From Bin87 sp964347975 (GTDB taxonomy: Bacteria; Chloroflexota; Dehalococcoidia; Lucifugimonadales; UBA3495): DNA of 28,852 nucleotides. The stretch lies in NCBI GenBank assembly GCA_964347975.1, contig CAYGAY010000039.1, positions 1-28,852 of the forward strand, given 5' to 3'. This document shows, one piece after another, positions 22,928-28,852 of the stretch. The notes beneath the pieces are model-generated. The model did not search any database and had not been told where the DNA came from. It saw only the letters and a list, made by a program, of their open reading frames with translations. A program made the translations under genes and the position numbers. Within the stretch, counting starts at the first letter, position 1; every line of letters begins with the position of its first letter.

Positions 22928-22958
22928 AGCGGCCCGGCGCCGGCCTGGACCGGACAAA

Positions 22959-23735
22959 TTACAACCGGGCTGTCTCGTATTCCGTTGAAATCGGGGACAT
23001 GGAGTCCAGGTCCCAATCAAATATGAGCACAGCGGAATCCTCACCGCAAAATGCTTCGAGCACGCGCTTGCCGTTAAGGGCGACCACGCTGACGGCTTCG
23101 TTGAAGTCAAGATCGTCGGCTTCCCATCCGGAACGGTTGCACACCATGATGGGCAGGCCCGTGTCCAGGGTGCGCTGCTCCCATTCGCCCAGCGGCCCGC
23201 AGTCGCCCGGCCCCCACGACGCCGGGGATACCAGCAATTCCGCGCCCCGGTCTTTCAGGATGCCGGCGACGTCGTTACGGTAGGCGTCGGCGCAGATCAC
23301 CACTCCAACCTCCGTGCCGTCGCAGTTAATGGGAGCGACTTCCGCGCCGGGGGACGACCAGGCTTCCGGGCCGCGCAGCGCTTTCACCTTTCGGTGCCGA
23401 CCGATGATGCTGCCGTCCGGTCCAATGACGAAAACGGTGTTGTACATCAGTCCGGCGTCCGGGTCGCGTTCGGGATGAGAGAGGAACACCGTCACGCCGC
23501 GCTCGGCCACCTGGCGGCAGAAACTCTGCATCCAGTCATCGGGTTGCGGGCGAATCCAGTCGGTGCCGATGATCTCGGCGAACTTGTAGCCGGTAATAAA
23601 CAACTCGGGGGTGATGACCCACTGGGCTCCCATCCGGGAAGCGCAGGCGAGACCCTGCTCAACCAGAGAGCGATTGTGGGCGATATCGGCCACCACCGGG
23701 GCCAGGTGCAACATTGCGACGCGGAGCGGTTTCAT
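22959..23735 (-). CDS. Carbon-nitrogen hydrolase (nitrilase superfamily)
   Basis: A 258-residue amidohydrolase of the nitrilase fold, which hydrolyses amides or carbamoyl compounds through a cysteine thioacyl intermediate. The catalytic triad is complete: E44 in ITPELFITGY, K116 in GRHRKVKAL and C148 in GVVICADAYRND. The size is that of omega-amidase or N-carbamoyl-type members and there is no fused domain. A purine-rich ribosome site (GGGAGGGGGAG) lies right before ATG 23735 on the minus strand. The substrate is not deducible; ureidopropionase, omega-amidase and deaminated-glutathione amidase activities are all possible. It shares its strand with the zinc-ribbon gene about 70 nt upstream. 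Confidence 0.92.
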   Translation of the reverse strand: MKPLRVAMLHLAPVVADIAHNRSLVEQGLACASRMGAQWVITPELFITGYKFAEIIGTDWIRPQPDDWMQSFCRQVAERGVTVFLSHPERDPDAGLMYNTVFVIGPDGSIIGRHRKVKALRGPEAWSSPGAEVAPINCDGTEVGVVICADAYRNDVAGILKDRGAELLVSPASWGPGDCGPLGEWEQRTLDTGLPIMVCNRSGWEADDLDFNEAVSVVALNGKRVLEAFCGEDSAVLIFDWDLDSMSPISTEYETARL

Positions 23736-23804
23736 GGGCTCCCCCTCCCGATTTCCTTCTGACTATGAAGCAGCGGTCCCGCCCGTCAAATGGGGTTCGT
23801 CGGG

Positions 23805-24506
23805 CTACGGCTGGTATAGGATGCGCCCGCAGGTACTACAGGGCACCTGCCGGGATTTGTCACGCAGTTGTCGCAAGACGTTGCTGGTGAGGGTCATGCG
23901 ACAGGCCAGACACACCCGGCCATTGTCCACCATGGCGATGGCGGTACCGGACTTGTTGCGACGCAGCCGTTCGTATCGTTGCAGGTCCGCCGGAGGCAAC
24001 GCAGCGGCGAAGCCCTGTCGCTGGCTGGCGGCGGTTTCCCGGTCGGCTTCCAACTCAGCCAGCCGGTCATTCAGGGCCTCGATGAGTTCCTGCCACTCCA
24101 CCTCAGCCGCCGCCATCTCGTCGCGAGCGGCCAGGGCGGCGGCTTCGTGAGTGCGTTGTTCCTCTTCCAATTCCACCAGCAGTTCGTCCATTTGGTTCAA
24201 TTGGTACTTGGCTGAATCGACTTCCCGCTGGATAGCCGAGAGATCGCGTCGGGAGGTGTTAGAGCTGTAGAGGCGGGCTTCCAGGCTGCTGAGCCGTTCC
24301 CGCAAGCGTTCCATTTCTTCCCGGCGGGACTTCACGTTGGCGCCAACGGCTAGGGCCCTGGCGTAGTGGCGCTCCGCCTCGGTGGTGAGGTCAGGCCGGT
24401 TCACGCCGGCGGCCAGTCGCTTTTGGAGACGTTCTCGTTCCGCGTCAATGCCATCTATGCGATGGTCGATCTCTTGCAGGTTGTACAACTGTTGAGGGGT
24501 AGTCAT
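23805..24506 (-). CDS. Coiled-coil protein with C-terminal C4 zinc ribbon (DUF164/CT398-like)
   Basis: A 233-residue protein. Residues 1-170 form a long antiparallel coiled coil rich in Glu, Arg and Leu, and a C-terminal zinc ribbon has C199-x2-C202 (VCLACRM) and C223-x2-C226 (PCSTCGRILY). The architecture matches the conserved family found in Chlamydia (CT398), Helicobacter and most Gram-positive bacteria, which is structurally known but functionally unclear, with proposed links to secretion or nucleic-acid binding. ATG 24506 is preferred over GTG 24512 because AGGGTGA is positioned as its Shine-Dalgarno. About 70 nt separate it from the nitrilase gene downstream. Confidence 0.88.
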   Translation of the reverse strand: MTTPQQLYNLQEIDHRIDGIDAERERLQKRLAAGVNRPDLTTEAERHYARALAVGANVKSRREEMERLRERLSSLEARLYSSNTSRRDLSAIQREVDSAKYQLNQMDELLVELEEEQRTHEAAALAARDEMAAAEVEWQELIEALNDRLAELEADRETAASQRQGFAAALPPADLQRYERLRRNKSGTAIAMVDNGRVCLACRMTLTSNVLRQLRDKSRQVPCSTCGRILYQP

Positions 24507-24782
24507 TCTCACCCTGCCTGCTTCGCTATGGGATAATCTGGGCGGTTCAGTCTAGCAGGGTTGTGGATAGATTTACAGGCCGGTTAGAAACCCGATCCGA
24601 CCGGATACGACCCTGCGGCAATCTGCTTGCGCCAGGACATCGGCCGGCGGCGACGGCGCCGGGGCGGAAGTGTACGCGTCGGCTGGGGATGGTAACATTG
24701 TGCGCGCGCTTGCATCGGCGCCATGGGCTGATTATCGATTTGCGGGCGCCATCCGGTCGGTACGCTCCGGGGAGGATTCGTC

Positions 24783-25580
24783 ATGAAGTTGGACGGTCAG
24801 GTAGCAGTCATCACGGGCGCCGGGCGAGGCATTGGGCGAGCCATCGCCCTGGCCTACGCCCGCGAAGGCGCAAAGCTGGCGCTGGCCGCACGCAGCGAAT
24901 CCGAGCTCCGGGAGGCGGTCGGCGCCGTCTCGGAACTGGGTGCAGAAGCAATTGCAGTCCGCGCCGACGTCACTGAGCAGCAAGACACGGAACGGCTGGC
25001 CCAAAGCGTCGCAGATCGGTTCGGGCGTATTGACGTGCTGGTCAACAACGCCGGCATCTCCGGCCCGGTCGGTCCGCTGCAAGCCAACGACATTGCCGAC
25101 TGGATTAGTACCATCACCGTCAACCTCACCGGCACGTTCCTGGTATGTCGGGCCGTGATACCCGTGATGCTGGGGCATTCACGCGGCAAAATCATCAACC
25201 TGTCGGCCTATTGCTCCAGCAAGGCGGCGGTGGTGCGGCTCACCGAAGTCCTGGCCCAGGAACTGGCGGGCACGGGGATTACGGTGAACGCCCTCGGCCC
25301 CGGCTCGGTTCATACGAGTATGTGGGACCAGATGACCGAGCAAGCCGCCCAGGCCGGCGCCGATTTCATCCACCAGTTGGGCCGGCGGGTAACGTCCGGC
25401 GGCGGCGCGTCCATCGACGAGTGCGCCGAGCTGGCGGTGTGGCTGGCCTCAGCGGAGAGCGGGGCGCTGACCGGAAGATTGATCTCGGCGGCTACCGATG
25501 ACTTTCGGGGCCTGTCGCCAAGGATAGCGGAGGTCATGGCCGGCGACGCCTACACGCTGCGGCGGGTGGCGCTGGACTAG
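24783..25580 (+). CDS. SDR family oxidoreductase lacking the catalytic-serine segment
   Basis: A 265-residue Rossmann-fold NAD(P)-dependent short-chain dehydrogenase. The cofactor motif TGAGRGIG (11-18) and NNAG (88-91) are intact, as are the active-site Tyr and Lys (Y143 in AYCSSKAA, K147) and the catalytic-tetrad Asn in NLTG. However, strand KIINLS (136-141) runs straight into AYCSSK: the 12-14 residues that normally separate the catalytic Ser from Tyr are missing, leaving a Ser just two residues before Tyr. The gene is otherwise in frame. GGGGAGGA lies ahead of ATG 24783. It may be an inactive or repurposed SDR, or a product of recent in-frame deletion. The C-terminal GALTGRLISA resembles a subgroup common in marine Chloroflexota. 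Confidence 0.88.
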   Translation: MKLDGQVAVITGAGRGIGRAIALAYAREGAKLALAARSESELREAVGAVSELGAEAIAVRADVTEQQDTERLAQSVADRFGRIDVLVNNAGISGPVGPLQANDIADWISTITVNLTGTFLVCRAVIPVMLGHSRGKIINLSAYCSSKAAVVRLTEVLAQELAGTGITVNALGPGSVHTSMWDQMTEQAAQAGADFIHQLGRRVTSGGGASIDECAELAVWLASAESGALTGRLISAATDDFRGLSPRIAEVMAGDAYTLRRVALD

Positions 25581-25636
25581 GATACGCCGACGGTGGGGCG
25601 ACTTGCCGGCCGTTGGCTTCATGCCCATGCGCGCGG

Positions 25637-25711
25637 TGGAGCGGGCGATGGGATTCGAACCCACGACTTTTTGCTTGGGAAGCAAACACTCTACCACTGA
25701 GTTACGCCCGC
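25637..25711 (-). tRNA. tRNA-Gly (anticodon CCC)
   Basis: A complete cloverleaf on the minus strand: acceptor arms GCGGGCG and CGCCCGC, D arm ACTC/GAGT with loop AGTGGTA, anticodon arm TTTGC/GCAAA with loop TTCCCAA (anticodon CCC, reads GGG), and T arm GTGGG/CCCAT with loop TTCGAAT. The discriminator is U, and a 3' CCA is encoded at 25639-25637. Confidence 0.96.
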
Positions 25712-25743
25712 TCAGCAACGGCGCCGGGATGCGGCGCACCCGC

Positions 25744-25752
25744 ATAATACCA
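25744..25752 (-). promoter_or_regulatory. Extended -10 promoter for tRNA-Gly
   Basis: On the minus strand TGG precedes TATTAT (25749-25744, five of six). Predicted start about 26 nt before the mature tRNA 5' end. No clear -35. Confidence 0.4.
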
Positions 25753-25793
25753 CAGGCGGGGGCGGTTTTTCATCCGTGAGGATATCGCTACTG

Positions 25794-25818
25794 AAACCCG
25801 CGGATCCGGACGCGGTTA
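25794..25818 (-). terminator. Possible terminator after the protease cluster
   Basis: On the minus strand AACCGCG and CGCGGGTT can pair with one bulge around a short loop and are followed by TTT. The hairpin begins within the stop codon of the small gene at 25816. Stem and U-run are modest. Confidence 0.3.
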
Positions 25819-26046
25819 TTGAACCGTGTGAACCGTCCAGTGTGGATTGGGCCAAAGGTAGCGGCCACTGAGTTGTTCCGTGGTGACGACCGCGTCGTTG
25901 CTGGTCAGCACGGTGAAGCCGTGCCAGGCGCCCCGCTCCAGCCGGCGGATCGTGTACTCCACGCGCCTGTTGGAAACCGCCAGGTTGCGGGCGTCTTCGT
26001 CAACGTAGATGATGAAGGCGTTAATCCAAATTTCGAAAGCAGTCAC
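25816..26046 (-). CDS. Small ORF overlapping the S8 protease stop codon
   Basis: A 76-codon frame starting GTG, whose first base is the last base of the protease TAG stop (sequence TAGTG). The product is beta-rich (FEIWINAFIIYVDED, VEYTIRRL, WHGFTVLTSN, GRYLWPNPHWTVHTV) with no signal peptide, and reads like one extracellular beta-sandwich-type domain rather than a free cytosolic protein. Because the protease ends in a Pro/Thr linker (GTPTPTIIPTT), this could be its displaced C-terminal domain, reached by a -1 frameshift or separated by a mutation. Alternatively it is a separate, translationally coupled protein. No family recognised. Confidence 0.45.
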   Translation of the reverse strand: MTAFEIWINAFIIYVDEDARNLAVSNRRVEYTIRRLERGAWHGFTVLTSNDAVVTTEQLSGRYLWPNPHWTVHTVQ

Positions 26047-28841
26047 TACCGCGTGGTTGGGATGATGGTGGGAGTCGGAGTCCCCGTGGTCGCACTGACG
26101 ACGTTTGACGTGGTGGAAAGACCTGCCAGGCCAATGCGGTACAGGCCAATGTCGTCGTTGTGCTGTCCCGATAGCCCCTCCGATGGGTTATATCCGGCGA
26201 TGCTGACGGCATAAACCGCCGTGGTGGCCCTAGCCGGCAGATCCCATATCTGGCACCCGTGCCCGGTTACGCTGGGGGCAATGCGCTCGTGGGTATCAAC
26301 CACCGCAAAACCGGAGCCGGCATCGGAATCCATGATGGTATCCCAGCCGGCATCTAATCTGCTGTCGCTGTTGTAATCGTGCCTGTAGTTCCCGCACACC
26401 TCGACAAAACGACGACCGTAGCGTGGGCTGTACAGCTGGTTGGGGTCAGCGGCATAGGGCAGCCGGATGCGGGTCGGCGCGGTCACGGTGGTCAGCGTGA
26501 AGGAACCGTTGGCGCTTTGCGTCGTACCGCCCACGCTCAGGTAGCCGTCGCCCAGCGGTAGCCCCGTGATGGGGCAGAAGTCCCCGTCGCCGGCATGGCC
26601 CGCCGCAGTAGTCAGACTTACCCAGGATGACCAGACGGGGTTTCCGTTGCGGCCGGCTTGGCTGCCGACGATAAACCAGTAGTCTTCGCCTGGCGTCAGG
26701 CGGGTTGCGGTGTAGGCGGTTCGGCCGGCAATGTCCACGAATACGAACCGCTCCAAAAAGTCGATTCCGGCGGCTTGCGCGGCCAGAAGATCGGCGTTGG
26801 CAATCCAGCCGACGCGGTAGTGACTCGCCCCAGGGACAGCATCCCAGGATACGATGACCTCGCCGGTGTTGGAGCCGTCGCGCAGGGTGATATTCGCCGG
26901 GGGTGCGATGTTACCCGAGCCGGGAGTTGGGGTTGGGGTTGCCGTTGGCGGCACCTGCGTTGGGGTTGGGGTTGCCGTTGGCGGCACCCGCGTTGGGGTT
27001 GGGGTTGCCGTTGGCGCTGCCCGCGTCGGGGTTGCCGTTGGCGCTACTGCTACCGCCGAGGCCGGCAAGAACGCCAGACCGTGCCCCCAAGTGTTGTCCG
27101 CCCCGGAAGGCCCGCGCTCGCTGGCGTTCCGTTTCAGGTAGTTGACTACCTGCGCCGGCGTGTAATGGGGAAACCGCTGCCTCACCAGCGCTGCCATACC
27201 CGCCACATGGGGGGCCGCTTGACTGGTTCCGGGGAACCAGCATGGGGAACCCGGGGTGCGGGGGTACGCCGTTGATTGCCCGCAGGCGATGCCGGTGATG
27301 TCCGGCTTGGTGCGACCGTCGATGGTTGGGCCGCGGGAGCTGTAGGCGGCGATGGCGTCAGTATCCCACCAGTGGGTTGCGCCCACTGCCATCATGCCCG
27401 GGTTGCGGCTCTCCTCTGGGTTGCCCATGTGGTGGCTAGCGGAATGGTATCGCAAATCACTATAGTTCCACGTGTGCAGCTGTATCCACTCGGGGAGAGT
27501 TGCGCAGCTATGTATTGTTATCACCAGGCCGTAAATCCCGTCGGCTTGGGACGCGGTAACTGGTTCCGCAATAAGCGCTGCCCGTGGATAACTCCCTGCA
27601 CTGCCGTCCTGTACTGTGTCATCAGCAAAAAGTGCGCGCCATCTATTATCAGTGTATACAGCCAGTACCAAGTCCAGGTCACAATCTGCATTGCCCCAGC
27701 TGTCATCCCATCGCATAATGGCGAGGATTGAGTCGCCTTCATTTATCGTAAACTGGTTCACTTCGGACTGAGCCGTGAAGTTATGTACGCCATCTCCTTC
27801 CGTATCCGAGAATGTGCCATACCATACTTCTCCGGCACTGTTGCCGGCGGAGTTGCTCCACAAAATGCCCTGGTTCACCGCCGCGTCAACAGTTTTGAGC
27901 GGGCTGTTGCCGAAAGGGGATGTGCCGTCGCCAGGGCCGTCGGGCGGGCGTCCTACCGAATGATTTATTACCTTGACTCCCGCACCGGCCATCCAATCAA
28001 CGGCATTTCTCAAATCCCCCGTCGTATGAGGATGTGCTATGTAGAGATCGACGTCCGGCGCCACGTCAAGCAACGTTTCGGCAACCCCCGTGCCGTGTTC
28101 GCTGTCCACTTGGCAATCGCTCAGGCGTGAACTCGGCGCCCGCGCGTCTTCGAAGTAACACCGGGCGGTCACGCTGCGGGGCAGTTCGCCGCTGGCCTGC
28201 AACCGGCTGAACTCCTCGAAGCCAGTGTCGATGACGCCGACCTTGATGCTCTGCCCGCGGTATCCTGCGTCGTGCCAGGCGTCGGCGCCGTGCAGGGCCA
28301 CGCCCTGGCTGATGACGTTGCCCCGGCTCTGGGCGGGCCGGGGCGGTATGACGGTATCCACGCGCAGGACGCCGGGTTGCTCGGAAGCGGCTCCTAACCG
28401 GGGCGGCGGAACGTGGGCTTCAATATAGTCCTCGCCCACGTTGCGGACGAAAATGTCGTTGTCCTCCAGGTACCGACGCACATCGGCGACGCGCTCCGGC
28501 GCAACGTAGAACGTCACCAGCACGGGTTCGGCGGCCTGGCCCGACGCGCTGCTGTCCGGGCTTGCCGCTTTCCTGACGTTCAACGATTCTTCCGCCAGCC
28601 GGTTCAGGTTGGAGTCCAGGTTGGGATACCGGGGCGGCTCTTTGGTAATCGGCGGCAGGTCGATCTGTTCCTCGAGGTCTCCCGGTTGCGCCAGGAAGCG
28701 CTCCGGGGCCGGCTGCGACGGTTCCTGCGGAATGCCGGCGGCGAGAGGTCTCGGCTCATTGGCCGCGAACAGTATGCTGCCGGTTAGCGCCGAGACCGAC
28801 AGAACCGCTATCGTCATCAAGGCCAGCCAGCGCTTTCTCAT
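26046..28841 (-). CDS. Secreted subtilisin-family (S8) serine protease with FN3 domain
   Basis: A 931-residue exported protease. Signal peptide (about 1-27, MRKRWLALMTIAVLSVSAL), a propeptide-like region (28-195), then the S8 catalytic domain with D205 in VGVIDTGF, H249 in DSEHGTGV, oxyanion N334 in SAGNSAG and S540 in GTSQAAPHVAG. A domain of about 140 residues is inserted between N334 and S540. A Pro/Thr linker with 11-residue repeats (603-639), a fibronectin-III domain (about 645-745) and a C-terminal domain of unknown type with three cysteines (about 752-910) follow. The FN3 closely resembles that of the propeller protein at 12509. The start ATG 28841 is 11 nt from the window edge, so upstream signals are not visible. 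Confidence 0.93.
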   Translation of the reverse strand: MRKRWLALMTIAVLSVSALTGSILFAANEPRPLAAGIPQEPSQPAPERFLAQPGDLEEQIDLPPITKEPPRYPNLDSNLNRLAEESLNVRKAASPDSSASGQAAEPVLVTFYVAPERVADVRRYLEDNDIFVRNVGEDYIEAHVPPPRLGAASEQPGVLRVDTVIPPRPAQSRGNVISQGVALHGADAWHDAGYRGQSIKVGVIDTGFEEFSRLQASGELPRSVTARCYFEDARAPSSRLSDCQVDSEHGTGVAETLLDVAPDVDLYIAHPHTTGDLRNAVDWMAGAGVKVINHSVGRPPDGPGDGTSPFGNSPLKTVDAAVNQGILWSNSAGNSAGEVWYGTFSDTEGDGVHNFTAQSEVNQFTINEGDSILAIMRWDDSWGNADCDLDLVLAVYTDNRWRALFADDTVQDGSAGSYPRAALIAEPVTASQADGIYGLVITIHSCATLPEWIQLHTWNYSDLRYHSASHHMGNPEESRNPGMMAVGATHWWDTDAIAAYSSRGPTIDGRTKPDITGIACGQSTAYPRTPGSPCWFPGTSQAAPHVAGMAALVRQRFPHYTPAQVVNYLKRNASERGPSGADNTWGHGLAFLPASAVAVAPTATPTRAAPTATPTPTRVPPTATPTPTQVPPTATPTPTPGSGNIAPPANITLRDGSNTGEVIVSWDAVPGASHYRVGWIANADLLAAQAAGIDFLERFVFVDIAGRTAYTATRLTPGEDYWFIVGSQAGRNGNPVWSSWVSLTTAAGHAGDGDFCPITGLPLGDGYLSVGGTTQSANGSFTLTTVTAPTRIRLPYAADPNQLYSPRYGRRFVEVCGNYRHDYNSDSRLDAGWDTIMDSDAGSGFAVVDTHERIAPSVTGHGCQIWDLPARATTAVYAVSIAGYNPSEGLSGQHNDDIGLYRIGLAGLSTTSNVVSATTGTPTPTIIPTTR
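26925..27035 (-). repeat. 33-bp tandem repeats encoding a Pro/Thr linker
   Basis: Two full 33-bp units (11 residues each, ATPTPTRVPPT and ATPTPTQVPPT) plus partial flanking units lie within the S8 protease gene. On the plus strand they read as runs of GGGGTT. They link the protease domain to the FN3 domain and are probably glycosylated or extended outside the cell. Confidence 0.85.
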
Positions 28842-28852
28842 AGGCTTAATCG

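Noticed and set aside
25449..25745. Minus-strand open frame containing NSVVECLLPKQKVVGSNP
   Set aside because: This peptide is the familiar mistranslation of a tRNA gene; the DNA is tRNA-Gly.
26925..27035. GGGGTT runs resembling telomere repeats or a G-quadruplex element
   Set aside because: They are the complement of codons for a Pro/Thr linker repeated in frame within the S8 protease; a structural role in DNA is not needed to explain them.

Overview
The window is GC-rich bacterial chromosomal DNA with dense gene packing on both strands and no phage, plasmid or CRISPR content. The gene set includes a luciferase-like flavin monooxygenase, an acyl-CoA dehydrogenase, an HpcH/HpaI aldolase, SDR and aldo/keto reductases, an OFA-like MFS carrier, Uma2 (DUF820) proteins, and secreted proteins carrying a distinctive fibronectin-III module. 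This resembles marine or sponge-associated Chloroflexota (Dehalococcoidia, SAR202-like). That assignment is inference from gene content; no rRNA gene is present to settle it.

Layout, left to right. Positions 1-673 hold no recognisable gene except a small hairpin repeat. A lone ABC-transporter ATPase (753-1910) and an MFS carrier (2086-3561) follow, then a tight run: a small one-helix membrane protein, a Uma2 nuclease-fold protein with a 42-bp tandem-repeat coiled-coil tail, a GalU-type nucleotidyltransferase, a stand-alone Lrp/AsnC ligand-binding domain and an acyl-CoA dehydrogenase. A minus-strand HTH/Cys-cluster protein (7258-7632) has a strong promoter with a LexA-like inverted repeat in its spacer. 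Next come a MITE-like repeat, a minus-strand asparaginase-family protein with altered active-site residues, and a plus-strand series: LLM monooxygenase, metallo-beta-lactamase-fold hydrolase, M16 peptidase and a secreted FN3 plus seven-bladed RCC1-like propeller protein.

The middle (13.9-16.7 kb) shows gene decay. A degraded copy of the start of an HpaI-aldolase gene lies about 0.65 kb upstream of the intact gene. A TM/coiled-coil gene next to a second Uma2 gene carries a frameshift and an in-frame stop. The membrane-protease quality-control locus follows on the minus strand: hflC, hflK and, beyond one oppositely oriented small gene, ftsH. HflK and HflC would form the SPFH assembly that restrains FtsH.

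The right part holds an aldo/keto reductase with a small partner gene, a nitrilase-family amidohydrolase, a coiled-coil/zinc-ribbon protein, an SDR that lacks the segment carrying its catalytic serine, tRNA-Gly(CCC), and a large secreted subtilisin-family (S8) protease. The protease carries the same FN3 module as the propeller protein.

The most useful leads are: the repeated small-membrane-protein + Uma2 gene pair (stop codon, 3 nt, ATG in both copies); the asparaginase and SDR with rewritten catalytic sites; the disulfide-stapled propeller protein with a G10 tract just after its signal peptide; the operator in the HTH gene promoter; and a palindromic repeat found in two convergent gene junctions.
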